NCBI RefSeq assembly: GCF_039652555.1
Contig: NZ_JBDJAF010000001.1
Span: 372,001-436,000, forward strand
Direction: 5' to 3'
Length of the DNA stretch: 64,000 nt
From: Parafrigoribacterium mesophilum
GTDB lineage: Bacteria; Actinomycetota; Actinomycetes; Actinomycetales; Microbacteriaceae
This document shows positions 35,544-44,730 of this stretch, piece by piece (position 1 is the first letter of the stretch; the number at the start of each line of letters is the position of its first letter). Both the position numbers and the translations under genes were made by a program. The notes under the pieces are model-generated. The model made no database searches. It was not told the origin of the DNA and was given only the letters and a program-made list of their open reading frames with translations.

Positions 35544-36379
35544 GACACTGCTTCTTGGTCGAGGTCGCTGCCGGCCTGGGCGTCGATGGTGCTGACCAGT
35601 CGGCGGATGGCTTGCCGGTAAAGATTTCTTTGCGGTTTACCGTCGGCGCTACCGAGAGAGAACACTGCCGCGCCGCCGGGATCGAAGGGCAGCTCGCCGA
35701 GGACGGGCATGATGTGTTGGACGAATGCGTGACGGGTGATCGCTTCATAGCGAGATTCGATGAGCACCATCCGGTACTTCTCCGCGCGGCCGACGCCCTC
35801 TAAACGCCCGGCGAGGTCGGGGAGATCCAAGCGGCGATACACGCGGTTCAGGTCGACCATTGTGCTTGCCGCGAAGGCCATTACCCGATCGGCTCCGTCG
35901 AGGATCGGCAGACGGATGTCTTCGCAGGCGATACGGCCAAGATCCACGACGACGTCAAAACCAGATTCACTGAGCGCCCGGAACAGGTGCGGAAACCGAG
36001 CCCACATGCCCCGCACCCCATCGACGATGCCAAGTCGGTAGAAGCCCGGCACCACCCACATTCGATGTCCCTCCGGAAGTGCAGGAATAGGTGCCTCGCC
36101 GATGCGCGGTAATTCGTGCACGGCAATCGCGAGCCCTCGTTTCGGGTCGACGAGATCCTGCCAGATCAAAACATTGCGGGAATAGGCCACGGCGACTTTA
36201 TCGAGGCCGCCGCTGTCGGGGCGAAGATTCGAGCGGAAGAACCCGGCCATGGCCGAGGTGGCGTTGGCGATCTCCGCCTCGAATACGATAACTGGGCGTG
36301 GCCAGTGCACCGCAACGGCCAACGCCGCAGTGGTCACGCCAGGAGAACCGGCGAAGGAGACAAATGCGAGAACCGTCAT
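35540..36379 (-). CDS. TadZ/CpaE-like ParA-type protein
   Basis: A 279-residue MinD/ParA-fold protein that positions Tad machinery at the cell. The P-loop region is FAGSPGVTTAALAVA, which has the fold but lacks the Lys of the usual GKT/S Walker A; some TadZ proteins are known to be atypical in this way. Other strands (VVVDLGRI) match the fold. Overlaps TadA by ATGA. Confidence 0.82.
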   Translation of the reverse strand: MTVLAFVSFAGSPGVTTAALAVAVHWPRPVIVFEAEIANATSAMAGFFRSNLRPDSGGLDKVAVAYSRNVLIWQDLVDPKRGLAIAVHELPRIGEAPIPALPEGHRMWVVPGFYRLGIVDGVRGMWARFPHLFRALSESGFDVVVDLGRIACEDIRLPILDGADRVMAFAASTMVDLNRVYRRLDLPDLAGRLEGVGRAEKYRMVLIESRYEAITRHAFVQHIMPVLGELPFDPGGAAVFSLGSADGKPQRNLYRQAIRRLVSTIDAQAGSDLDQEAVS

Positions 36380-36380
36380 C

Positions 36381-37049
36381 TCATTCTCCAGAGGGCGTCA
36401 GGTAGATCGCGACGGCGCCTGCGGCGGCACGACTGGTGAGGTCTGCGGCGATCGTCTGACTGACGTACACGTCGACGATGGTGGTTCCTGATGCCGTGTC
36501 ACCGGCAGTGTCCGAGACGACGCCGTTCACGGAGTCGGCGGAGGAGGGTGTCGGGATCCCCGCCGCGGCCACCGGCACGATGACGACCTTGTCACCTGCG
36601 ATAAGAGGCCGCGCAGGCAACTGGGATGCCTTGAGCGACAGTCCCACCAGTGCCTGACCTTCCGGAACGGCAAGGGACCCGGCAAACGAGCGTCCGGTGA
36701 TCAGGCTGCCCTTGGGTAGGTCGACCGCTGCCACGTTGCCGACCACGTCGGCGGAATCCTTGACAGGCACGCCCTGGTTCGCTTGTCCCTGCCCGACACC
36801 GATCGAGCCGAGATCCGTGGCCGTGATGACCTCGCCACGTTGCAGATCGTGGCTGGCCACCAGCACCTGCTCGGTGTGTGACGCCATCGTGTAGATGAAT
36901 GCACTCCCGACGCCGCCAGCGACAATCAACGTCACAGCACCAGCAAGGTAGATACGAGAACGCCTCGCCCGAACCGGGCGAACCGTCTTTTGCGGGTTCT
37001 TCCGTTTGGCCGCCGCTGCCACTGCGGGGACCGCTTCTGTTACGGCCAC
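36381..37049 (-). CDS. CpaB/RcpC-like SAF-domain pilus protein
   Basis: A 222-residue protein with one N-terminal transmembrane helix and an external SAF domain (VLVASHDLQRGEVITATDLG), the CpaB/RcpC type found at the start of Tad operons. GTG at 37049 has GGAGG about 13 bases upstream; an in-frame TTG at 37076 is the alternative. First gene of the minus-strand Tad operon. Confidence 0.83.
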   Translation of the reverse strand: MAVTEAVPAVAAAAKRKNPQKTVRPVRARRSRIYLAGAVTLIVAGGVGSAFIYTMASHTEQVLVASHDLQRGEVITATDLGSIGVGQGQANQGVPVKDSADVVGNVAAVDLPKGSLITGRSFAGSLAVPEGQALVGLSLKASQLPARPLIAGDKVVIVPVAAAGIPTPSSADSVNGVVSDTAGDTASGTTIVDVYVSQTIAADLTSRAAAGAVAIYLTPSGE

Positions 37050-37523
37050 GGTGTGCGCACTCCCTCCTGAGGACAAGAGCGGCGCAGCACAGAGCGAGCA
37101 CGAACTCGCAAGCGCGCCGTCGCTCTACCCGTCGATTCGGGTACCGGCAACGTCACCTGCCCGTCGCCGGTCCGCCGAGCCGTTGGTGTAAACGACGCAC
37201 GTAATCCCCCCAAAGGGGGTACACATCCTCAACAGTGAAACGCTGATCTGTGATTGTCAAGGGCCAAATCTGGGGCAATGTCAACCTCCACAACGAGCCT
37301 CCAGGTGAGGTGCGCGCGCGGCGACATCGTTTCTTAGTGCGACGCAAGAACACTCGACCTTTCTGCCAGCCGTGGAATACACGAATACACGTTTCGGCAA
37401 TCAATAGTGGGACTGGTCGACGCGTCGATACACGCTGCGATACACACGCGGCGAGCAAGGTCGTCCCTGAACAACCTCACGTTTATCCACCGGTTTAGCT
37501 GCCCGCCCGCCCGAGGAGTTGCT
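37050..37523. promoter_or_regulatory. Divergent promoter region: Tad operon / ParB-pair 1
   Basis: Separates the minus-strand Tad operon from the plus-strand ParB pair, so it should contain both promoters. A CCCCCC-AAA-GGGGG inverted repeat (37206-37219) is the clearest feature and could be an operator. No gene is supported inside; the overlapping ORFs have no ribosome sites or families. Confidence 0.5.
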
Positions 37524-38327
37524 GTGCCAAATACACGCCCGTTCCGTCCGGAGGAACTTCCGGATTTCGCCGACAGTGAGACGCTGCGCGAGGTCCTTGC
37601 CGACCTGACCGCCACCGATACTTGGGCCAAGAGTCCGGTCGCGCGGGAGCTGATGCTGTTCACAATGCGCAAGTATGCACCCGTGACGAAGGGGTGGCAT
37701 CGCGATCCCGCCGACGCCGCTTACGCGGCATTTCTTGCCTTTCGCTTGCCAACGACACTCGCGGCGGATGACCCATGGGCGGTCGTCACGCAGGCAGTAC
37801 GCCTGTCAATCGCCGCGGAGGAGCACGCGGACCGGCTGATGACCTCCTCCGATAAAGCCCGCCGCCCAACGAAGCGACCTCCCTCCGAACCGATTCGTGC
37901 GGGCGACTATGAAGAGTTTCTCTACGACATCCGTCCGCGAGACGCGTTCTCGGACACGGACGGCATCAACGCAGCCGAGCGTGCCATCCGCTCCGCGTGC
38001 GTGTTTTTCGTCGTCAACGGCTGGCCGGCCCGCACGGTCGAAGTCGCGGTCGAGTACATCTGCAACCGCATCACCTCCTTGTCGTCCCACGACTCCGCGA
38101 TGGACGTCCTCGCCGCCGACACCGCGATGGCCTACCGGCTGGGCTACAGCGACGCAAGGTGGGCGACCCTGCTGCGACTCCTGATAGGGACGAAGGCCAC
38201 GCGCCGCCGCGACAGCCAGATTGGGATTGTGGCTCGAGTACTTCTCGGCGATACCATTGCCGATCTCCTGCAGGACGATGACATTGTGCGCCGTGCGCGC
38301 GATGCAGCGCCGGTCAGGTCAGCGTGA
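37524..38327 (+). CDS. ParB-partner protein, copy 1
   Basis: A 267-residue mostly helical soluble protein. GAGGAG precedes GTG 37524. It is homologous to the product of 46854-47705: shared blocks include DPWAVVTQAVRLSI / DPWAVVTVAVRITL, the NGWPARTVEVAVEYI / LGWPAEIARAGVEYV pair and GIVARVLLGDTIADLL near the end. Each copy is followed immediately by a ParB-like gene (TGATG overlap here). No known domain recognised; a role with ParB in partition, or as a regulator, is inferred. Confidence 0.72.
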   Translation: MPNTRPFRPEELPDFADSETLREVLADLTATDTWAKSPVARELMLFTMRKYAPVTKGWHRDPADAAYAAFLAFRLPTTLAADDPWAVVTQAVRLSIAAEEHADRLMTSSDKARRPTKRPPSEPIRAGDYEEFLYDIRPRDAFSDTDGINAAERAIRSACVFFVVNGWPARTVEVAVEYICNRITSLSSHDSAMDVLAADTAMAYRLGYSDARWATLLRLLIGTKATRRRDSQIGIVARVLLGDTIADLLQDDDIVRRARDAAPVRSA

Positions 38328-39439
38328 TGTCGCGCAATCACCTGATCATCGAACATGCCATCGACGAGATCGTCGTCGGCCACCAATACCGACGCGACCT
38401 CGGCGATCTGGATGACCTCACCGAGTCGATCCGTCGGCTCGGTCTGCTCCATCCGGTCGCCGTCACGTCAACCTACGTGTTGATCTCAGGAAACCGACGC
38501 CTAGCCGCCTTGCGCAGGCTTGGTCACACAAGCGCTCCTATCTGGATAGTCCCTGACGTGTCCGACCAGCTCACGACGGTGTTGGCGATACAAAATGAAA
38601 ACACGCTGCAGAAGGCACTCACTCCGATTGAACAGGCTGAGCTCTACGCCGAGCTGAAGACCATTTACGCGGAAGACACGGCCCGCCGCGACGCTGAAAC
38701 CCGGTTCGGCTCCCCCTCCCGAATTGAGCACATCGCCGGGCTCCAGGCTGACTCGTGCGGGGGTGCCGAGTCGGCACTCCCGCAACGCGACACGACGCAA
38801 ACATCACTCGGCAGAATCACGCGAGCACGAAGCCGAGCGGCCCGGGCGGTGACTGGCCGCGACTCACGCAGCATGCTGGAACACGTTCTGGAGTTACAAA
38901 AGATTGCCGTCGGCGACACGGAGGACTCTCTCGTGCGCGAAGCTGCTGCCGAGGCACTGATCGACCTGAATCAAGACGGCAAGGTCGAAGGTCGCTTCTT
39001 GCGGGTGAAACTCGCGCAACACACGACCACTCTTGCCCGCCTCGCCGATGACCGGAACGTGCCGGATGCCGTACGCGCCGCGGCGCACGCCGAGCTCGCT
39101 GCGCTTGCCCCGGAAGAATCCTTGAAGACAGCAGTAAGAGTGGCTGCCCTGGCCGCCGAACGCTTATCGGAAGGTTGGAGAGCCGATCTGGCCCAAACGA
39201 CGCAAGTGGGCTGGTCAGATGCGGACCCGTGTCTACGGCAAAAGCACGAGGTCCGTAGACTCGTCGACCAGCTCCGCCCCGAGCACTGCTGGTGGAGTTC
39301 TTTCGACCCGAACGTAATCGGAGAACACGCGACGGATGAGCAATGGGATCTGATCCGCACTGCCGCCGCAAGTTCCAAATCCTTCGTCGACTCCGCCGCA
39401 CTTGCCCGACAAATGACCGCGGCTGCGGAACCGAAATGA
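38327..39439 (+). CDS. ParB-like protein, copy 1
   Basis: A 370-residue protein with an N-terminal ParB/Srx-fold domain (YRRDLGDLDDLTESIRRLGL, then LISGNRRLAALRRLG) and a helical middle region that follows ParB in layout (TPIEQAELYAELK), then a long C-terminal helical part. No nearby ParA except the unrelated TadZ. It could serve in plasmid partition or transfer regulation. ATG overlaps the previous stop (TGATG). A second copy is at 47698-48648. Confidence 0.82.
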   Translation: MSRNHLIIEHAIDEIVVGHQYRRDLGDLDDLTESIRRLGLLHPVAVTSTYVLISGNRRLAALRRLGHTSAPIWIVPDVSDQLTTVLAIQNENTLQKALTPIEQAELYAELKTIYAEDTARRDAETRFGSPSRIEHIAGLQADSCGGAESALPQRDTTQTSLGRITRARSRAARAVTGRDSRSMLEHVLELQKIAVGDTEDSLVREAAAEALIDLNQDGKVEGRFLRVKLAQHTTTLARLADDRNVPDAVRAAAHAELAALAPEESLKTAVRVAALAAERLSEGWRADLAQTTQVGWSDADPCLRQKHEVRRLVDQLRPEHCWWSSFDPNVIGEHATDEQWDLIRTAAASSKSFVDSAALARQMTAAAEPK

Positions 39440-39691
39440 AGAACGTTGAGCGTGCGTAATTTCTACGGCCAACAAGCCTAGATTCAGCTGTGGCGACTGG
39501 CGTGACGACAGGCAGTCTGGACAGACCGCGCCGGGCAACGTCGACATCACGGTAGTCAGCGCGCGCAGGCACGGGGTGGATTCGAACGGTAACGGAAACG
39601 TGTGTCGGAACTTACTGATGTCAGAGGTGACGACAAAGCTTCAATCAGAGCGAAGATCTTCGCTTACCGCTACAACCCTAAGGAGGTCCCC

Positions 39692-39916
39692 TTGTCCAAG
39701 GGAGACATCTCCACTTACCGCGAGAATGGCGAGTGGAAAAGCAAAGTCGAAGGCAGCACCCGTGCTGCACACGTTGGAGGCAACAAGGCCGAGCAACAAG
39801 CGGTCGGTCGTCAGATGGCGGCCGAACGCAAGGTGGAGCACAATATCCGACGGATGGATGGCACCATCGGGGAGAAGAACTCCTATGGCGACGATCCTAA
39901 GAGAAGCAAGGGCTAA
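39692..39916 (+). CDS. DUF2188 small protein
   Basis: A 74-residue protein starting MSKGDISTYREN, with the DUF2188 core (HVGGNKAEQQAVGRQMA), and ending DGTIGEKNSYGDDPKRSKG. TTG at 39692 has a perfect AAGGAGG six bases upstream, and the resulting start matches family members; a longer GTG-start ORF from 39602 has no ribosome site. Function unknown; DUF2188 proteins are common on mobile elements. The stop overlaps the convergent gene by four bases. Confidence 0.82.
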   Translation: MSKGDISTYRENGEWKSKVEGSTRAAHVGGNKAEQQAVGRQMAAERKVEHNIRRMDGTIGEKNSYGDDPKRSKG

Positions 39917-40299
39917 TCAATGTGGACCTCCGTACGCCGCACCCGATGGCAGCGTGCAGAGGTCCAATGGAGAGCTAGCGGACTGGCCCTGCGAACTTTC
40001 CTTTCGCGTAGTCGAGCGCGGATAAGGCAAGTTGTACTGGATGGCCCAGAGAATAGAAACTTGAGGCCGTTCCAGGTGAACAGGATCACGAAGAGGTCGA
40101 GCCAGCCCGGACCGCCGTCCATGACGGCTTGCGCACAGATGGCCGCAGCTAGAAGGTATGGGGCGGCAACGAGCATCGCAGGGACGCCCCACTTCAAGCC
40201 GCGGCGGGTATGGATAAGGTCTAGCAGAACGTTTGTGGGCATGTACCGGCGCAGGAAATAGCGGGTGCGAACGCTTGCGGCCCAGAGTCGGCGGAACAT
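39913..40299 (-). CDS. Small two-helix membrane protein
   Basis: A 128-residue protein beginning MFRRLWAASVRTRYFLRRYM, with a basic N-terminus and two hydrophobic helices around WGVPAMLVAAPYLLAAAIC and WLDLFVILFTWNGLKFL. Such proteins are often mislabelled sulfate permease in actinobacteria. AGAGGA precedes the ATG at 40299; a longer start at 40428 is not supported. Function unknown. Confidence 0.7.
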   Translation of the reverse strand: MFRRLWAASVRTRYFLRRYMPTNVLLDLIHTRRGLKWGVPAMLVAAPYLLAAAICAQAVMDGGPGWLDLFVILFTWNGLKFLFSGPSSTTCLIRARLRERKVRRASPLALHWTSARCHRVRRTEVHID

Positions 40300-40451
40300 G
40301 GTGATCCTCTCTTCGCGCGAATGCTCAAGCGGCAGTGCGTAAAAGAGTGGCTCGATGGCCTGCCCCGAAGGGCCCAATATCAAGGAGGAAGCTGCCTCGC
40401 CCCCTACTGTACGACTATGCAGCGACATTGGAAAGAGTCGCCAGTTCGAGC

Positions 40452-43400
40452 TCAGAGTCGCAGGGCGGGCTGTTTCCTGCGTGCGGCGTAGGATCGGTCG
40501 TTTCCTGCCGAGGCACGTGAGAGTGCACGGGCGTACTCGAGGGCAGCCGAAGCCCCGGAGCGGTCCATCCGTTGCGTTCCGTCACCACCGGCTCGCCCAA
40601 GTGGATCGCGTGCGGCGATCTGGTAGCGATCACGGAACGCAGCGACCACGCGGAGATTCCGTTCCCACACCATCCTGGCCTTCGCTTCGGCTGGCCGAGG
40701 TCCAGCTGCTGTGGCCCACGACGTTTGATCTCGAATTGCGGCATCAGTCAGCGTTTTGGCGCGCTTTTCGATCAAGCTTCTCCGCTCGTTTAACGCTTCG
40801 TGCATCTCATCCGTCATGGGTCCGGTCGCTTCGGGGATGAGGCCGACAATCAGTCGGGGGGCCTGCCTGCTTCGAGTGCTACCCGTTCGACGCGTAGTGG
40901 CTTTGATCAGTCGGTCGCGGAGAACTGCGGCAATGTCCTTCGCGTCAGCGAACCCGCGCGCACGTGTGAGGCGTGGGAGGAGGGCGTTGACGTCGTAGTG
41001 GTTGGCTTCGGCCCGGCGCAGTTCTGCGGTGAGGGGCCCGAAGGCTTCGGAGGTGATAACCGCATCGCTCTGCTCACGGGTGAATCCACACTTCTCGACC
41101 AGAGCAGCCCAGCGGTCGTGTTGCGCGGCAGCGGCGATAGTTTCGTATTCGGCAGCGAGCTGGCCGATTCCCGTCCAAGTATCTTGCTCGGCCGCGATCA
41201 TTTCGTGGGCAGAAGGCTCCGCAGCCGTGTGGTGGAGGACGCCGAACAGGATGGACTGTGCGGTCGCGTCGTCCTGTGGTCGTTGTTGGTGTCCTTCCAG
41301 TGCTGCGTTGTCCGTGGCGACGTAGGCGACGTTGGAGTCACGACCACGGGTCATGGCGACGTAGAGCGCTTCCCGGGTCATCGACGCCGCATGCACGATC
41401 GCGTGGGCGGTGTCCACGGTGACCCCTTGCGCACGGTAGGTAGTGGTGGCGTACGCGAGTTCCACGTCCTTGGCCACGTATCCGGCCGGCAGCACGATGC
41501 TGCCGCCAGCCCGGCGTCCTTCTCGGCGGACGGTCATGGCGCCATCGTCGTTGATGGAGACGACGACCCAGCGGTCGCCGTTCTTCACCCACCCCCTGCG
41601 GGCAGTCAGCTCGCGGTTGTTGCGGCGGGTGATGACCACGTCGCCCTTGGCTGCTTCGGTCCCGTCATGGAGTCGAATCGCCCGATCAAGACTTACCTGG
41701 CCCGCAACCATAAGATCCAGGCGAGCACGGGTGTTCAGCGCCTTGACCGTTTCGTGGTTCTCGGCGATCATCACGCTCGACTTGCCGGCGGCGAGGTCCG
41801 CCCGCCAGGCGTTGTACGCAGCGTCGAGCATCGCGTCGGTCTCACCGTCACGGATGCGGTCCTGATCGATGTAGGTGTCGATGACGTCGGTGTCGCCAAT
41901 GCGCAGGCGCAGTGACGCGTCCTTCTCCCAGTCGTTGCGGAAGCGGTGCACGTCGATCAATCCGGGTGCGTCGTTGCGATCCCGCACCAGCATTCCAAAC
42001 GAGCCGCCAGCATCCACCGCATCCAACTGTGCCCAGTCACCGACGAGGAGCACTTTAGCGCCGGCCTCCGCAACGTGGGAGGTGATCTTGTCCAGAGTCA
42101 TGGTCCCTGCCAGTGATGCTTCATCCACGATCACCAGTGCCCCTTCACGGAGAGTGGCCTTCCCTAAGTCGTGATCGAGCAGCCACTTGGCGGTGTTCTC
42201 GCTGCCGATCCCGAGGTCGTCGGCAAGGACTTGCGCAGCCGCCGCAGACGGCGCCAACCCGATGACCGACCCCGGACCATGTTCGTGTTCCCATGCCCGC
42301 CGAAGCGCGTTCATCGCGGTGGTCTTCCCGGTGCCGGCCGGGCCAACCAGCACGTCCACAATCCGCCCGGAGGTTGCAACTGCTGCGAGCGCGGCCCTTT
42401 GGTCGGCCCCGAGCAATCGGTCTTCGGCATCCGGGCGGCGCGTGACGCGGTCCATTACCTCGATTCCCACCGTCGGAGCGGCAGTGGTATTGGAGCGGAC
42501 GAGCAGACGATCTTCAGCCGCAAGTAGTTGAAATGAAGAGAACACCACGGAGTGTTTGGGCCGAAACACACTCGTTCCATCCAGACGCTGAAAAGCGACC
42601 GGGGAGGCGGCCAACTCCGGCGGCGTCAGCCGCAGTGAAGCGTTCTCAGCGGCATCCACAATCAATCCGAGTACTGCTTCACGATCCTCCGTGCTGGCGA
42701 AGCGGGCGCCCATTATCTGCCGAGACGCTTCCGCATAGAGGTTCCAGCGGCGCCACGTCGACCGCTTCTCCCCCACGACTATGACGACGGTCCGTCCAAT
42801 GTCGGCGAGCATCGCGAGGGGCAGCTCGTCCGCGCGCAGGTCCGGCGGTCTCGAGCTGTTGCCGATCAGTTGAGCCGCCCACATTGGGGCATCCTGGCCG
42901 AGCACCTCGGTGGCGCGGATCCGCCACTCCGCGGTCAAGTCAGCCAGAGACTTCACTACTTTCTCCGGTCGGGTCTGCAGTGTTGCTTGCGCCCGGAGTT
43001 TGATCACCGTTCTGGAGGACGGCTGCCGTCCGTGCCGCTGCACGAACTCGGCGATCAGCTTGTCCTTCACGGCGTCGATGTCCCGAGACCGAGAGGAGAA
43101 CTCCTGAATTAGCTGTTCGGGAACACCGATCACTTCCCATATTGGATTGCGATCCCGGCCGCGGTCCCGTCCCTCCCACCCGAGATTGAGCGTTCGGGCC
43201 AGGTAGTCGGCCAACAACCCGTTGTAGTGCTCGGATAACGCGACCACGGCGGAGTGCAGCGGACGGCCGTCCAGGGATCGCCATTTCCCGTCGTGCACGG
43301 TCTTGACCTTGTTGCTGATCACCACGTGCGTGTGCAATTGCGGATCGGACGCACGGCTGTCGTAGTGGTCGTAGGCAGTTGCGATCAGACCGGTGACCTC

Positions 43401-44006
43401 GACTTGCGCAACCGCCCCCTCGGTTGAATTAGATCCGGCACGGGTTGCGGCAACCTCGCGCTCCATCAACGCAATCACGTCCATAACCGCCGCGTGATGC
43501 GCTTCCACGATTAACGATTGCGTCCTACCATCGGCCACCGCCCACAACGCCGACACCGACTTCGGCACCGAGAAAGTGAAGTCGAACCCTGCTACTGCCC
43601 GACGAGATGTTCGAACCGCCTCCTCCGCCTCGATTTCGGAGATCGCCGCGGCACGAGCATCCGGTGTCAGAGACTCGGCGAGATCGGCAATTCGATCCTG
43701 AATCCGTTCCTCCGGTCCACGGAACACCGGGTACGCCAAACCCAGCGGGTTGCCCGTTATCGGATCACGTCCCATGCCCACAAGGAGCCGTAATTGGTCC
43801 TCGGATACCGCATCGCCAGGTGCAACCTGCCCATCCCCTAACGCTTCAACGCCACTACCAAGCCAAAATCCAGGTGGCGTACCCTTCTGCGCGTAGTAAC
43901 GCGTCAACGACGTCGCGAGGTCGCGGTCGCCATCGCCAGCCGCGACCGTTTTCAGCAGATACCGATAGCCGTCACCTGCCGACATCACTCGCATCGATAC
44001 CGTCAC
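40452..44006 (-). CDS. MobF-family (TrwC/TraI-like) relaxase-helicase
   Basis: A 1184-residue protein that nicks the transfer origin and unwinds DNA during conjugation. The N-terminus holds the relaxase: MSAGDGYRYLL with catalytic-type Tyr (Tyr14, Tyr16), YYAQKGTPPGFW, and the metal-binding LHTHVVI around residue 220. A UvrD/RecD-like helicase follows: Walker A GPAGTGKTT (about 555-563), VIVDEASLAGT, and a C-terminal TYRAQGVTVD segment. GTG 44006 has GGAGG upstream and gives the usual start MTVSMRVMSAG. It identifies the element as mobilisable. Confidence 0.93.
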   Translation of the reverse strand: MTVSMRVMSAGDGYRYLLKTVAAGDGDRDLATSLTRYYAQKGTPPGFWLGSGVEALGDGQVAPGDAVSEDQLRLLVGMGRDPITGNPLGLAYPVFRGPEERIQDRIADLAESLTPDARAAAISEIEAEEAVRTSRRAVAGFDFTFSVPKSVSALWAVADGRTQSLIVEAHHAAVMDVIALMEREVAATRAGSNSTEGAVAQVEVTGLIATAYDHYDSRASDPQLHTHVVISNKVKTVHDGKWRSLDGRPLHSAVVALSEHYNGLLADYLARTLNLGWEGRDRGRDRNPIWEVIGVPEQLIQEFSSRSRDIDAVKDKLIAEFVQRHGRQPSSRTVIKLRAQATLQTRPEKVVKSLADLTAEWRIRATEVLGQDAPMWAAQLIGNSSRPPDLRADELPLAMLADIGRTVVIVVGEKRSTWRRWNLYAEASRQIMGARFASTEDREAVLGLIVDAAENASLRLTPPELAASPVAFQRLDGTSVFRPKHSVVFSSFQLLAAEDRLLVRSNTTAAPTVGIEVMDRVTRRPDAEDRLLGADQRAALAAVATSGRIVDVLVGPAGTGKTTAMNALRRAWEHEHGPGSVIGLAPSAAAAQVLADDLGIGSENTAKWLLDHDLGKATLREGALVIVDEASLAGTMTLDKITSHVAEAGAKVLLVGDWAQLDAVDAGGSFGMLVRDRNDAPGLIDVHRFRNDWEKDASLRLRIGDTDVIDTYIDQDRIRDGETDAMLDAAYNAWRADLAAGKSSVMIAENHETVKALNTRARLDLMVAGQVSLDRAIRLHDGTEAAKGDVVITRRNNRELTARRGWVKNGDRWVVVSINDDGAMTVRREGRRAGGSIVLPAGYVAKDVELAYATTTYRAQGVTVDTAHAIVHAASMTREALYVAMTRGRDSNVAYVATDNAALEGHQQRPQDDATAQSILFGVLHHTAAEPSAHEMIAAEQDTWTGIGQLAAEYETIAAAAQHDRWAALVEKCGFTREQSDAVITSEAFGPLTAELRRAEANHYDVNALLPRLTRARGFADAKDIAAVLRDRLIKATTRRTGSTRSRQAPRLIVGLIPEATGPMTDEMHEALNERRSLIEKRAKTLTDAAIRDQTSWATAAGPRPAEAKARMVWERNLRVVAAFRDRYQIAARDPLGRAGGDGTQRMDRSGASAALEYARALSRASAGNDRSYAARRKQPALRL

Positions 44007-44118
44007 CGCACGCCTCCACCCGCAGTCCCCGGCTAATGAGGTACGCAGCGAATCGTCTATCGCGCAATCATCCGGCAACACCGTGCCCTCGGCAGAGGTG
44101 AGTGGCAGACTTTGGCCT

Positions 44119-44367
44119 ATGAGTTTCGAGCATTGGTGGTCGAAGGTGAAGCCCACTACACGGGAGTGGCTGATCGAGAACAATGGCGACGCGGTGCCGC
44201 CGGAGATCGTTGCCGAGATCACTGCAGCCGGTGGGTCGATCACTTCCGATGCATGGTGGGTTGGCCAGAGCGGGCCGTCCGGCTTTTACATATCTGATGA
44301 GGCCGCCGACTGGATTGAGGCGGCAGCGAATGGCGAGACTCCCGACGAGCCGAGTTCGTCGGAGTAG
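44119..44367 (+). CDS. Small Trp-rich hypothetical protein
   Basis: An 82-residue acidic protein (MSFEHWWSKVKP..., with four Trp and a GFYISDEAADWIE segment). Divergent from the relaxase gene; start at 44119 is the first Met matching a compact fold. No strong ribosome site. Family not recognised. It may regulate or accompany transfer. Confidence 0.6.
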   Translation: MSFEHWWSKVKPTTREWLIENNGDAVPPEIVAEITAAGGSITSDAWWVGQSGPSGFYISDEAADWIEAAANGETPDEPSSSE

Positions 44368-44730
44368 GAAACCGCTTCTTCCGTGATGCGCTTCCGCGTC
44401 CCCATATCCACTCCAGATGGGTCCGGCCGAACTACCCCGTCGACGAGGCATCTGACGCACTGATCGCGGGTTCCACCTCGACGTGCAAGACGTGTGGCGG
44501 ACCGAGAGCGATCTGACGCGGCTGGCAAAAGGGGCGTTCGAGGTGGCACGTGCCGACGATCCCGAGCAGCCAGAGACCGGAGCGGCTAGCCAACGTGCCC
44601 GCCCATCGGTGCTCGGTGCATGTCGCGTTCTTCTGTCATGTCCTATTCGCTGTTGGTGGCGGCGCTGTTGTACCTCGTGGTCGTGAGTCCGCCCACTCGA
44701 GGTGGGCTCGCCCGAGAGGAGACCGGAGTT
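44368..44730. other. Intergenic region before ArdC-like gene
   Basis: No convincing gene. Short ORFs on both strands lack ribosome sites or known families. AGAGGAGA near 44715-44722 is the ribosome site of the next gene. Confidence 0.4.

Noticed and set aside
40800..41915. 371-codon plus-strand ORF opposite the relaxase
   Set aside because: Antisense shadow; no known domain and the opposite strand encodes conserved helicase motifs.
44483..44686. 67-codon ORF before the ArdC-like gene
   Set aside because: No ribosome site or family; C-terminus is low-complexity Arg/Trp/Cys typical of a random frame.
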